A stretch of DNA of 64,000 bases, from contig OY282434.1 of assembly GCA_958296095.1 (NCBI GenBank), forward strand, positions 2,758,001 to 2,822,000, in the 5' to 3' direction. Under the pieces are notes generated by a model, which was not told the DNA's origin, made no database searches, and saw nothing but the letters and a program-made list of their open reading frames with translations. Position 1 is the first letter of the stretch. Each line of letters begins with the position of its first letter. Shown here one piece after another: positions 54,601-63,034 of the stretch. Source of the stretch: an uncultured Oligoflexales bacterium (lineage in GTDB: Bacteria; Bdellovibrionota_B; Oligoflexia; Oligoflexales; JAPPIL01). The position numbers and the translations under genes are program-made.

Positions 54601-55284
54601 TATACTGACAAGCATACACTCTTGCAAAATTTGGAAAAAGATCTTCTGTTTTTATTTAATTGTTATGTAAATTTAATCAAGCGCTTGGCCAAGAAACAAG
54701 GTGATGTATTGTGTAAGTTGCAAGAAAATAATGGTGTTGAGCGAAAAATTGTCCGAGGTGCTCCATTGAGCAAATACTGGAAAACGACGATGCAATCGTT
54801 ACCTAAGCGAGTACTAACATTTCCGTTTAGTTCAGTTACTAGACATCTAATTAATCGAATTATGCAACTAGGCAACGAAGCCAGTAACCAGCTTGTTGTT
54901 GAAAACATAGCAGATGCTTTGACAGGAGCTAATCCCAAGAATTGGAACGAAAAGGGTGAGGTGCTGTTTGATTTTAATTTGCAACGTTCTATAGCTGAAA
55001 TTGAGGAAGTAAATCATTTGCAAACTAGAGATAAGGTTAATTTGGTACGAATATCGAGTCTCAAACATAACAGTGAACCTGTAGTGTACGAAATTGTTCA
55101 AGCCGATTTGAATCTAAAATTTCATGGCAAGTTGTTAGATGAATTTTATAATTTTCTGGGGCATCTGCCTGATACCGAGAAAAACACTATTTTACTGGAA
55201 TTAATAAAGAAAATAAATATCAAAAAGTTACTACATCCGTCTAAAGTTACGGATGAAGCAAGTATTGGCGAAGCATGGGGATAA
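51562..55284 (+). CDS. sspC: Large P-loop NTPase, SspC-type component of phosphorothioation
   Basis: A 1240-residue protein with Walker A GTPGTGKST (66-74) and a Walker B candidate IFIIYDEFGKF (about 249-259). The size and the order after the DUF4007 gene match SspC, the ATPase of the Ssp system. The remainder is helical and without named domains to my eye. Starts at ATG 51562 or 51571; both overlap sspB. Codon use is AT-rich like the rest of the island. It may couple ATP use to DNA binding or strand handling during modification (inference). Confidence 0.85.
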   Translation: MEKMVADIQVNIKDNFARSTNIKLDFYQEKELKDVILSDKFQDRYVEVARPLVDKYSNQRVHVIAGTPGTGKSTFALFLARSITKNNRRSVSTVIKNQRVEVSERFRQCWSKIHKTSYLPVFLNGDEGEIEDAFYSALSDVFARHGWQKQFDQLASCCSARALNIISRWQRDYPHKHKELRNIIDEKTGNYKRYINALRKNRLFAQKIFSEIYGQITGGAHVSSYRYGNIVNLYRDATKYLRCHSEYAGIFIIYDEFGKFLERGIRQSKNFDLQFLQDMAELCNKGEEQHTHLLLISHLPLSQYTYQLSPCMQQEWQKIEGRFQQLSFNRGGASNYNIVASVFSSDNCLHKKFVGFVDCWQKQNQITNNLLALCACKRKTLSICYPLHPLVIGLLPLLSEKVAQNERTMFSFLTRNEEFSLPRYLVETKLEKNKLQFMPLANFYNYFAPLIGSNNQEGRQAKIKVIVDDLLNNLEPNNLCAKDIVILLSLVEIINNRTIINVNKQSIFSLLLGLHRQEKIAKELSYLQKLKMITFNKLKQEFNLFDGSPINLSEEIASIRQTKLTTADYCCILKKNFPLSFLTPKKYNFNHGITRFFREQLLSIEDLESDRFKINYAQEDGKIFYTVPFTESEVCHIKHLLRQIHLPSALFITTNEPVNITDNLLELQAIEQIYSRKDLISTGTTAKKELDHHRHIAQGLIKKSLEKIRSNLHMDASIFYLGDCLDNNVKSLSYLASFASEICTREYTKYPLFNNEMLNRHRASTPVIQGRSRFIGSFTNYFDQPRRLHVDKFFIEGGGPDFAIFKALFRANTFVDKSDDLLKLKRSSALFPLFTDFCDLLKESEQTSVSLNDLISRWQKPPFGVRVSLIPLYVSVFVRLTPSPVSFYYNGIYVARIDADLFEGLIRQPKKYSIRMVVVDAEKRVYLQRLREKFSACLPMSMRLDQPLLSFANVAALVSQFHSIIPNYTRRHELLTPRMKKLVNALDSLCQPEIFFLTDLPKIYQQKIFSELRYTDKHTLLQNLEKDLLFLFNCYVNLIKRLAKKQGDVLCKLQENNGVERKIVRGAPLSKYWKTTMQSLPKRVLTFPFSSVTRHLINRIMQLGNEASNQLVVENIADALTGANPKNWNEKGEVLFDFNLQRSIAEIEEVNHLQTRDKVNLVRISSLKHNSEPVVYEIVQADLNLKFHGKLLDEFYNFLGHLPDTEKNTILLELIKKINIKKLLHPSKVTDEASIGEAWG

Positions 55285-55301
55285 TAAATGGGGGGTGATG
55301 A

Positions 55302-56120
55302 ATGGGGTATCTCGACTTTGACAAAAAAGCACGGCACATCGTTTCTTTATCAGGGGGGAAAGATTCGACAGCCTTGGCCGTTTATCTGAAAAATAAAATT
55401 CCCCAGTTAGAATATGTTTTTTGCGATACTGGAGCTGAACTTGTTGAAACTTATGAATACCTTGACCGAGTGGAATCCTTTTTGGAAAAAAAGCTTGTTC
55501 GTCTGAATAGCGGTAAGGCATTTGAAGAATACTTGGATAAGCATCGAAATTTTTTGCCATCACCGATGTCGAGATGGTGCACAGCTGAGATGAAAATAAA
55601 GCCCTATGAGGATTATATTGGCAGCGATAGGTGTTTCTCTTATCTTGGTATCCGTGCCGATGAGCGCCGAGAAGGCTATATCTCCAGACTGCCGAATATC
55701 ACAGCAGTCTACCCTTTCCAAGAAGATGGCATCGATCGTAATGCGGTATACAAGATTCTTGAAGATTCTGGGCTTGGTCTACCGAAATACTACGCCTGGC
55801 GATCACGATCGGGGTGTTATTTCTGTTTTTTTCAGCGTAGTATCGAATGGGTAGGGCTGTTGGAGCGTCATCCTAAACTCTTTGCTAAAGCTGAAAAATT
55901 CGAGCAAATGGGTTACAACGGTGGCAGTGAAAAATTTACTTGGGTAAAGGGAAGAACTCTTGACTGGATCAGAAAAAACAAGGATGCTATTAAGGAGTCC
56001 CATAGGGTGCGGATGGAGAAACAAGCGATGAAGCAACAACACAAAACCATTCATGACGTGTTTTCTGAGGCTGCAGATCAGGAATCAGCGAAGCGTCCCT
56101 GTGATATCTGTGATATATGA
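55302..56120 (+). CDS. sspD: PAPS-reductase-like ATP pyrophosphatase, SspD/DndC type
   Basis: The sulfur-inserting partner of SspA. The PP-loop SLSGGKDSTALAVYL (about 15-29) binds ATP; FCDTGAELVETYEYLDRVE and RWCTAEMKIKPYE are typical of the phosphoadenylylsulfate-reductase fold. Cys residues at WCTAEMK, GCYFCFF and the C-terminal CDICDI suggest an Fe-S cluster, as in DndC and SspD. Length 272. ATG 55302 follows GGGGGTG; the stop overlaps the methyltransferase start (ATGA). Confidence 0.9.
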   Translation: MGYLDFDKKARHIVSLSGGKDSTALAVYLKNKIPQLEYVFCDTGAELVETYEYLDRVESFLEKKLVRLNSGKAFEEYLDKHRNFLPSPMSRWCTAEMKIKPYEDYIGSDRCFSYLGIRADERREGYISRLPNITAVYPFQEDGIDRNAVYKILEDSGLGLPKYYAWRSRSGCYFCFFQRSIEWVGLLERHPKLFAKAEKFEQMGYNGGSEKFTWVKGRTLDWIRKNKDAIKESHRVRMEKQAMKQQHKTIHDVFSEAADQESAKRPCDICDI

Positions 56121-57205
56121 CTGCTAGCTCAAAAATTTCTATCGAACGCTGGCGCACCGCGATCAGGCGTAAACGCTGTTCTCGACCAATCAAGCTCGCT
56201 TTACGTGACGCGGTTCTTGGGCATGGTTTAAGTTTTTTTGATTATGGCTGTGGCTATGGTGAAGATATTAAATATGTAGCTAGGCAAGGAATCGCTGCTA
56301 GTGGATTTGATGCGCATTTTTCCCCGCAAAGCCCCAAACAATCTGCACATGTCGTTAATCTTGGTTATGTTATTAACGTCATCGAGAATCAATGTGAGCG
56401 GCTAGCTGTTCTCAAAGACTCTTTCAAGTTAGCAAAAACATGTCTGATCGTTGCTGCACAAGGACCGAAGGCAATGGCTAGCCATGCGCTTGTCTTCGGC
56501 GATGGTTATTTAACAAGTCGCAACACTTTTCAAAAGTATTACCGCCAGAAAGAACTGCAATCTTTGTTGAACAAAACGCTCAACACCACCAGTTATCCAG
56601 CAGGAGCAGGAGTTTTCTACGTGTTCAAGGATAAGTTGGCACGTGATTTATATCTGATCTCTAAAGCAAAAAAATTCACAGGGTATACTGAGGTTAAGCG
56701 GTTGCTTAGCAAACTCCGAAACAATCGAACAATTAGTCAAGCTATTTCTAACTCACCTCTAGGAAAAAAATTACCCTATACTCTTTACGTGCACTACTCA
56801 GCCGTGCCATACTTGCCGATAGTTTTGCGTCACTACATCGCTTGTGGGCAGACGATGGTCACTGATATTGCTGGTGAAGGTGACACAGTTGTAAAGTTGA
56901 CACAAAAGGCTATTTCCTTTCTACGTTATCGGGAGTTTGACGACAGTCCACATCCAGAATTAATCTGCTCACATATTGTGGATACCGAAAACTGTAAGGT
57001 ACATTTTCGTGACTACAGCAGATCGGATAATCCTCCTATTTTACATCGTAAAGAAACATTTGTTGCTAAAAACTATCCGCGTTATCAAGCATTTCGTAAG
57101 CTGACAATTTCTGAAGAAAAGCTAGGTCTGCTCAATCGCAACGATATTGGCTATCGGCAGAATTGGCAAAAACTTATCGACACGATTCCGCATTATTCAG
57201 CCTAA
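56117..57205 (+). CDS. DNA phosphorothioation-associated putative methyltransferase
   Basis: A 362-residue protein whose SAM-binding segment FFDYGCGYGEDIKYVARQGI, followed by GFDAHFSP and then VVNLGYVINVIE, matches the putative methyltransferase family tied to dnd/ssp loci (TIGR04096). Its target is unknown; modification of DNA, tRNA or a system component are all possible. It is translationally coupled to sspD by a four-base overlap. Its stop (57203-57205) overlaps that of the convergent sspE-like gene (57202-57204). Confidence 0.85.
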   Translation: MTASSKISIERWRTAIRRKRCSRPIKLALRDAVLGHGLSFFDYGCGYGEDIKYVARQGIAASGFDAHFSPQSPKQSAHVVNLGYVINVIENQCERLAVLKDSFKLAKTCLIVAAQGPKAMASHALVFGDGYLTSRNTFQKYYRQKELQSLLNKTLNTTSYPAGAGVFYVFKDKLARDLYLISKAKKFTGYTEVKRLLSKLRNNRTISQAISNSPLGKKLPYTLYVHYSAVPYLPIVLRHYIACGQTMVTDIAGEGDTVVKLTQKAISFLRYREFDDSPHPELICSHIVDTENCKVHFRDYSRSDNPPILHRKETFVAKNYPRYQAFRKLTISEEKLGLLNRNDIGYRQNWQKLIDTIPHYSA

Positions 57206-59118
57206 TCCCATGCAAGCCAGTCTTCGGCGATGGTATCCCAGATGGCGTTGCCAAGACGTATCCCTCTCGTAGTAATCGCTTGGTTATTCAAGTCGTTATG
57301 TTCATCGACATCATTGTCATCATAGGAGACAATTTCCCGCAAAATCCTGAGATAGGGCAGATCATCGCCTTCGTGTTTTTCTTTAGCTAAACATTCTTGG
57401 TAAATTATTTTTTTGTCGATAAAATTTTTCGCGCTCGCTCTGCTGTTTATTTCTTGCGGCAATAGGATCAAATTACCGATCTTGTTGATTGTTTTTCGCC
57501 GTTGCGGAACAATATGTTCAACTGTTTTGTAATCGTTGCTCTCATAGTCGTTAGCCGTGAGAAATTTGAGTTTTGATTTTTCTAATCGGCAAGTTTCGTG
57601 ATCAAAAATGCTCTCGTGAAAAGCCATAAATAGCATGAACCTAGCTAGTTTTATCTTTTTGTAAATATTGACTGCCGCAAAGTCTTCTACCCAAGTTTCT
57701 CTGGTAAAATCTCGCTGACTACCTTTCATATTTTTCCATTTACCCCGAAGATGCTCGCGGAATATCTTTTTTAGTTCATATATATCGGCCTCTTCTTGAT
57801 AGATTTTTTCAGTAACTTCTTTGTACTGTTGATCGATCCGGTCCGTGTTTGCATCAGAGGCTACCCCTCGCCATAGACAAGTAAAGGCAACGCAGGCTTT
57901 GACGGCATCTTCGCTATATCTATTATCTTTAAATTTAAATAAAATCGGTAACGTGCGATCGTGATTGATCGCTTGCAAAAAATCAAAGCATATTGCCTCT
58001 TCTCCGTTATTCTTAAATAGTTTTCGGTGCTTGCTTGGTGTCTCCCAGTTTTCAATAATAAACTTATGTATCGTGCATATCGTATTGATATACTCCGGGA
58101 TACATTTGGCGTGTGTTTTTGACACGTTGTCGAGAAAGGCCTTTTTGTCTCGAAAAGTACTGAATTTTTCCGTCTTTAAATCTTTGTGCATCATACTTAA
58201 AAACAGCAATAAGCGGTCAGTGTATTTGGTTTGCTTGACTTTTTTCATCTTCTTATCTCTGAGATTACCTTCGATATTGTTTAATCTTACGGTCTCCGGG
58301 TTTCCCTCGCCATCTTTTTGTTTGGTTTTCTTGTGGGATAACGACTTGAGGATCTCAAAAGCCGTAAGCGGCACACCGGTAGCATTTAGGGTGTTAAAAA
58401 TATCGATAGCATAATCTTCAGACAACTTGCCTTGAACAACTAAAAAACAAAATTGCGAACGTTCGAGAATGAAAGTAGTCTGTTCGACAAAGTCCCCCTC
58501 ATCGACATCGTCGAGCCATTCGGCAAAAATTTTCGGATTTTCCCTTAAATCAACATTAGCCAACTGTTTGTCATAAAATATATAGTTCAAAATATCTTCT
58601 TCCACTGCCAGCTCCTTGCTCCGATGATTGTTAGAGGTATGTTCGCGAGCTATGCGGTGTTTGTTGTTGAGTATATTGTCAATTTTTTCCCGGACTTCCT
58701 TAACCTTATTCTCCTCCAACACCACTTCTTTGAAAATTCTAGTATCGGTATGCTCTTTTTGTTTCTCGGCAAGATGCTCTTCTTTTTTTAACAAACGTTC
58801 CCGGACTAATTTCAATAACAGCAAAAACGAGGTGAGCCTTTGCTGTCCATCGATAAGAATATAGCCTTTGATAATATTTGTCGGATCGGGTTTTTCCGCG
58901 ACGATTACCGAACCAAAAAATGCAGGCAAACCCTGTTCTTTGCTCTCTTTGATCGTTGCCAATAATTCCTTAAAATTTTCGGTATTCCACGCGTAAGGTC
59001 GCTGATAGACAGGAACAATAAATTTATTTTCCAGTATCCCCTGTAATGAGATAAGTCTCGAATTTCTGCTTTCATTTTCGACAATAATTATCTCGGCTCT
59101 ACTTGTTTTATCTGGCAT
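57202..59118 (-). CDS. sspE: SspE-type restriction effector (DUF262 + DUF1524 HNH)
   Basis: A 638-residue protein. N-terminal DUF262: FIVPVYQRPYAWN (about 34-46) and YILIDGQQRLTSFLLLL (about 85-101), the nucleotide-hydrolysing module. C-terminal DUF1524: VEHIVPQRRK (His about 535), then IGNLILLPQEIN and FIDKKIIYQE, an intact HNH-type nuclease pattern. In known Ssp systems SspE senses phosphorothioated host DNA and nicks unmodified phage DNA. GmrSD-type type IV restriction has the same domains, but the position beside sspABCD favours SspE. ATG 59118 is preceded by GGAGGAA. Confidence 0.88.
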   Translation of the reverse strand: MPDKTSRAEIIIVENESRNSRLISLQGILENKFIVPVYQRPYAWNTENFKELLATIKESKEQGLPAFFGSVIVAEKPDPTNIIKGYILIDGQQRLTSFLLLLKLVRERLLKKEEHLAEKQKEHTDTRIFKEVVLEENKVKEVREKIDNILNNKHRIAREHTSNNHRSKELAVEEDILNYIFYDKQLANVDLRENPKIFAEWLDDVDEGDFVEQTTFILERSQFCFLVVQGKLSEDYAIDIFNTLNATGVPLTAFEILKSLSHKKTKQKDGEGNPETVRLNNIEGNLRDKKMKKVKQTKYTDRLLLFLSMMHKDLKTEKFSTFRDKKAFLDNVSKTHAKCIPEYINTICTIHKFIIENWETPSKHRKLFKNNGEEAICFDFLQAINHDRTLPILFKFKDNRYSEDAVKACVAFTCLWRGVASDANTDRIDQQYKEVTEKIYQEEADIYELKKIFREHLRGKWKNMKGSQRDFTRETWVEDFAAVNIYKKIKLARFMLFMAFHESIFDHETCRLEKSKLKFLTANDYESNDYKTVEHIVPQRRKTINKIGNLILLPQEINSRASAKNFIDKKIIYQECLAKEKHEGDDLPYLRILREIVSYDDNDVDEHNDLNNQAITTRGIRLGNAIWDTIAEDWLAWD

Positions 59119-59212
59119 TCGTTCCTCCGAATTACTGAAAAGTCCGGTTGGCTACCAGGGGACTGATCGGTAAATAACGGGAACAGCATTAGTGTAGATA
59201 CAGGGCAATTAT

Positions 59213-59548
59213 TTACCTGTTGAGTTGCCTACTAAGCGCCGTGGTGCGCTGCGCCGCCTGACAAATTATCTCCTCATCGACACCTGCCAGCAAGAAGCGT
59301 TTGGCTGTATCCAACCTACCCCGTTCGATACCCCGTTCGATACCCTGCTCAATACCGAGTTGCTTGCCCTTGCGGAGTCCTTGTCGCAGGCCCTGTTGTT
59401 TTGCCCTGTCGAAGCCAAATTCTATCGTCGGCATTAACCTCTCCTCCTCCTTCAGCCGTGGAAAACGCTTGCGCTCCACCCGCGCAAACCCCTCCCTGCC
59501 GTAACCCTTATCGGCACACTCATAGTAATCCATTAACACACTCAACAC
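59213..59548 (-). pseudogene. Rpn-family C-terminal fragment, duplicate of that at 61878
   Basis: Carries only the C-terminal 110 residues (MLSVLMDYYECADKGYGREG, EEERLMPTIEFGFDRAKQQG and the GLRKGKQLGIEQG run). It is almost identical to 61878-62237 until QAAQ, after which the ends differ. The nuclease part is absent; repeat sequence begins directly upstream at 59560. One repeat unit fewer in the IEQGIERG run distinguishes the two. Confidence 0.8.
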
Positions 59549-59559
59549 AAATCCCCTCT

Positions 59560-60080
59560 CCTGCCGCGCTGCGCTGCGCGCTGCGCTACGCGGCTCTTTG
59601 TAACGCTCGCTCTACGAGGCTTTTTTGCCGCTTTCTCGCTCGCTGCGCTCGCTGGACTTCTTGCCGCTTTCTCGCTCCCTCGCTCTTTGTGCTACGCGGC
59701 TCCTTGTAACGCTCGCTTCCTAGCTCGCTGCTTGCACTCAGACCTCTCGCGATTGCATTCAGGCTTGCCACCTAGCCCCTTTGCTCGCCCTCAGATCCCT
59801 CTCTGCTTGCTCTCAAGTCTCTCGGCGGTTGCGTCCAAGCTTGCCTACCGAGGGCTCCATGAACGGCGGGGCGAGGCCGTTCGCTGCGCTGCGGCTTTCT
59901 ATATCGCTCGCTTGCTCGCTCGCTCTTTGCGCTACGCGGCTTTTTTGTAACGCTCGCTTCCTAGCTCGCTGCTTGCCCTCAAACCTCTCGCCATTGCGTT
60001 GAGGCTTACCCACAAACCTTCTCGCGGTTGCCCACACCTCTTGCCTACCGAGGGCTTTATGAAGGGCAGGGGCATGTCTG
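59560..60080 (-). repeat. Dispersed repeat cluster H
   Basis: Minus-oriented tails and isolated 3' arms (TTGCCTACCGAGGGCTCCAT at about 59843; TTGCCTACCGAGGGCTTTAT at about 60043). No complete core. The second arm lies about 40 bases beyond the Rpn stop codon at 60100, the same spacing as at the 2540-3735 Rpn gene. GCGCTGCGCGC microrepeats mark the left end. Confidence 0.8.
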
Positions 60081-60099
60081 GAAAAATTGGCTGAAATCT

Positions 60100-60738
60100 T
60101 TAATTTTTTAATTTTCGCTTGATTGCCGTCAGCTCTTTCTTGGTCAACTGCAAAAATTCGCGTACCTGAGCATCAGACACACCCTGTGCCAGCATGCGGG
60201 TGGCGGCATCTTGGCGACTCTGCTCTATGCCCTTCTGCAAGCCCAGCTGTTCGCCCTTTTGCAAGCCCAGCTGCTCGCCCCGTTGCATGCCCTGCTTGAC
60301 CCCTTGTCGCATACCCTGCTCGACCCCCTGCCGCATACCCTGCTGCATGCCCTGCTTTTTTCCCTGCTCAATGCCTTCTAGGCGTGCACCCTCGAAACCG
60401 AATTCAATACTTGACATGATACGTTCCTCATCTGGTAAATCGGGAAAACAATCTGCCTCGATGGCAGACAGCCTCTTCCTATCATACCTCCCATCGGCAA
60501 GTCCAAGGTAAGATATTAGTTTAGCCGATAAACTCTTGCGATCTTCAGTGGATAGCGCATAGCAAGAGTGAAAAATTTTCGCCACAACTTTGGTGCTCAG
60601 ATGCCAGATGTGTTTCATTCCCAGCAGGCAAAGGCTGGTCGTGAGTCCGCACAGTTGTTCATCGGACAACTTAGGCAGATTTACCACCAGGATTGGGTCA
60701 TCTGCAACATAGCGGCGCAGTCCGTGAATAGTTTCCAA
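60100..60738 (-). pseudogene. Rpn-family gene, C-terminal half
   Basis: Open frame of 212 residues holding the post-nuclease part: LPDEERIMSSIEFGFEGARL, a Gln-Gly-Met/Val repeat run (GMRQGVEQGMRQGV) and the tail LTKKELTAIKRKLKN shared with the 2540-3735 gene. The frame continues upstream past the first ATG (to LQTKKPVDIAKKQLELKF) and then meets repeat sequence at about 60835, beyond which the N-terminal half follows in another frame. So one gene is split by the repeat. Confidence 0.75.
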
Positions 60739-60818
60739 GGGATGCCGATTTTTAAATTTTAGCTCAAGTTGTTTCTTAGCTATATCAACGGGCTTTTTGG
60801 TTTGCAGAACGAGGATGC

Positions 60819-61217
60819 CTAAGACAAAACCATTAGTGCGCGCTGTGCGCTGTGCGCTGCTTTTTTGTAACGCTCGCTTTCTAGCTCGCTCTTTGCCTTC
60901 AGGTATAGTGACACCATGAGAAACAGGACATTGCCGGTGGTGTGCTCAAAGATAACCCCAAAATATACTGGGGAATCTGGCTCTTTTTTGAATGGCACAG
61001 AAAAATTCAGATCACAAAATTTTTCTTTGCCAGTATCGGGATCGATGCTTGCCTCCTTACTGGGGATGAGTTTGTCAATATCGAACAGCTCATAATCTTC
61101 GGGAAATAATGCCAACCGGAGAAGATCTTGGGCATAACGCGGATCGCTATAGATTTTCTTGAAAAATTTATCATGCAAATGATGTTTGTTTAGTGTGGTC
61201 TTATCGTTATCGGGCAT
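60819..61217 (-). pseudogene. Rpn-family gene, N-terminal half ending in repeat sequence
   Basis: Starts at ATG 61217 with a family-typical HDKFFKKIYSDPRYAQDLLR (about 15-34) and reaches the catalytic strand CDLNFSVPFKKEPDSPVYFG and VIFEHTTG; the usual EHK is read as EHT just before the frame enters repeat sequence (SELESERYKKAAHSAQ). The gene is therefore truncated within or right after its active site. A TATAAT-like -10 occurs upstream on the minus strand (about 61258-61264). Confidence 0.75.
60836..60902 (-). repeat. Short repeat (tail unit) splitting the Rpn gene
   Basis: About 67 bases containing GTAACGCTCGCTTTCTAGCT plus GCGCTGTGCGCTGTGCGCTG. It is the smallest repeat piece seen and has no core arms. 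It sits exactly between the two Rpn halves and shifts the frame. Confidence 0.8.
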
Positions 61218-61364
61218 GGTTGCTGTCCGTTGCTAATGCGGTTACCTGTCTCTGGTAATTATAATAACATAGAACTACGACACCTGTGCTGGAAAAACCT
61301 GAGATTATCGGTTGCCAGAAAACGACCCATGATCTCGATCACACTAGACACAGGGGAATCAAGC

Positions 61365-61872
61365 ACTTTTTTGCCGCTTTCTCGCTCCCTCGCTGCTTGC
61401 GCTACGCGGCTTTTTGTATCGCTCGCTTCCTAGCTCGCTGCTTGTTCCCAGACCACTCGTTACTGCGTTCGGGCTTGCCCTCTGATCTCTCTGCTTGCCC
61501 TCAGACCACTCGTTATTGCGTTTAGGTTTGTCCTCAGGCTTCTCGGCTGTTGCATTCAAACTTGCCGACCGAGGGCTTCATGAAGGGCGGGGCGAGGCCG
61601 TGCGAAAACGACCGCAGATATTGCCAATACTGCACACAGATTATTTCTTTGCATAGGGCATGTGCTTATACATATTCGTGGGGAGTTTCTCGGTAGGGCT
61701 GCGCCTCGCCAAGACAACGGAGCTGCGCACGACTCTTTGTAACGCTCGCTTCCTAGCTCGCTGCTTGCGCTACGCGGCTTTTTGTATCGCTCGCTTCCTA
61801 GCTCGCTGCTTGTTCCCAGACCTCTCGTTACTGCGTTCGGGCTTGCCTGCCGAGAGCACCACGAATAGTGCA
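61365..61872 (-). repeat. Dispersed repeat cluster J with one complete core
   Basis: The core at about 61560-61735 (minus) has outer arms GGCGGGGCG (61587-61595) and CGCCTCGCC (about 61702-61710), one mismatch, and the leader AAGACAACGGAG. Tails with CGCTCGCTTCCTAGCTCGCT flank it. The right end (TGCCTGCCGAGAGCACCACG, about 61845) is a diverged 3' arm placed about 10-15 bases after the stop codon of the Rpn gene at 61878. Confidence 0.8.
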
Positions 61873-61877
61873 GAGTG

Positions 61878-62237
61878 CTAGTTCTCAAGGCGGCGTTTGA
61901 TGTCGTCCAACTCCTCTGTGGTGAGCTGCGCCGCCTGACAAATTATCTCCTCATCGACACCTGCCAGCAAGAAGCGTTTGGCTGTATCCAACCTACCCCG
62001 TTCGATACCCCGTTCGATACCCTGCTCAATACCCTGCTCAACGCCGAGTTGCTTGCCCTTGCGGAGTCCTTGTCGCAGGCCCTGTTGTTTGGCCCTGTCG
62101 AAGCCAAATTCTATCGTCGGCATAAGTCTCTCCTCCTCCTTCAGCCGTGGAAAACGCTTGCGCTCCACCTGCGCAAACCCCTCCCTGCCGTAAGCCTTAT
62201 CGGCACACTCATAGTAATCCATTAACACACTCAACAC
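61878..62237 (-). pseudogene. Rpn-family gene, C-terminal half
   Basis: 119 residues: MLSVLMDYYECADKAYGREG, EEERLMPTIEFGFDRAKQQG, GIERGRLDTAKRFLLAGVDE and the end LTTEELDDIKRRLEN. Upstream in frame the sequence reads QQERGF before meeting repeat sequence, and the N-terminal half of the same gene lies on the other side (62382-62981). The C-terminus is complete, unlike its duplicate at 59213. Confidence 0.8.
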
Positions 62238-62239
62238 AA

Positions 62240-62385
62240 ACCCCCTCTCCTGCTGCGCTGCGCTGCGCGCTGCGCTACGCGGCTCTTTGTAACGCTCGCT
62301 TTCTAGCTCGCTCTTTGTCCTCAGGCCTCTTGCTATTACGCTCAGGCTTGTTCTCAGACCTCTCGCGCTTGCGTTAAAGCCCTAG
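62240..62385 (-). repeat. Repeat (tail units) splitting the Rpn gene
   Basis: About 140 bases of tail units (CGCTCGCTTTCTAGCTCGCT, then GCATTCAGG-type units) flanked by GCGCTGCGCTGCGCGC. It separates the two halves of one Rpn gene; about 20 residues expected between FGMRN and QERGF are missing, so insertion was accompanied by deletion or replacement. Confidence 0.8.
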
Positions 62386-62981
62386 TTGCGCATGCCGAAC
62401 AGGGCTAAGCTGACCGCCTCCCCGCCTCGCCGCATACGACGATAGGACAAGGTGTGAAAGTTAACCAGCAGACTGTGAAAATTGGGCAAGCGCTTGAATT
62501 TCCGCTTCAGTTCTGCGGATGCACCCTGCTGTTGTAGTGCCCAGCTGAGGTAGTCAGAGGGGACCATGGCCCGCTTGTCTTGGCAGCAGGTGACGATGAT
62601 AGACAGGATAATGCCACCCGTCTCTTGGGCGATGGCGTTGTAGTAGCCCAACATCTGGCGGATAGCGTTGTTGTCACGATAGCTCTTGTGTTCCAATATG
62701 ATGGTCATGATGACGGGGAATTTTCCACCCCACAGAGGCACTGCCACTACAATGTCAGCTCGGCGTTCCTGTCCCCTAGCGCCCGTGGCCACGCTTTCCA
62801 TGATTTTCAGTCGTCCCCAGTCAAAGAGGGCATAGAAGCTGGGGGTAAGGAGCACCTTGAGCAGGGATCGACAGTAATCAGGCCGCTTGAAGATTTTCTT
62901 GAACAAGCTGTCGTGTGGATAGGAGGGTCGGGAGTTGCGGGTTTTTTGCCGCTTCCTAGCCCCACTGCGCCGTTTTGTCAT
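62382..62981 (-). pseudogene. Rpn-family nuclease, N-terminal half with intact active site
   Basis: 199 residues with the full PD-(D/E)XK core: HDSLFKKIFKRPDYCRSLLK (about 23-42), RRADIVVAVPLWGG (Asp), then IILEHKSYRDN (Glu and Lys). The first 18 residues (MTKRRSGARKRQKTR) resemble repeat-tail translation. The frame stops at FGMRN, where the repeat begins. If translated alone it would retain the catalytic domain but lack the C-terminal tail. Confidence 0.8.
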
Positions 62982-63034
62982 GATTATTCCTAGTATGTTG
63001 CCTCTATAGATAAGGTAGCATGTGGCAGAGGTGT

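Noticed and set aside
57202..59118. Stand-alone GmrSD type IV restriction enzyme
   Set aside because: Domain content is compatible, but convergence with an intact sspABCD operon makes SspE the simpler reading.
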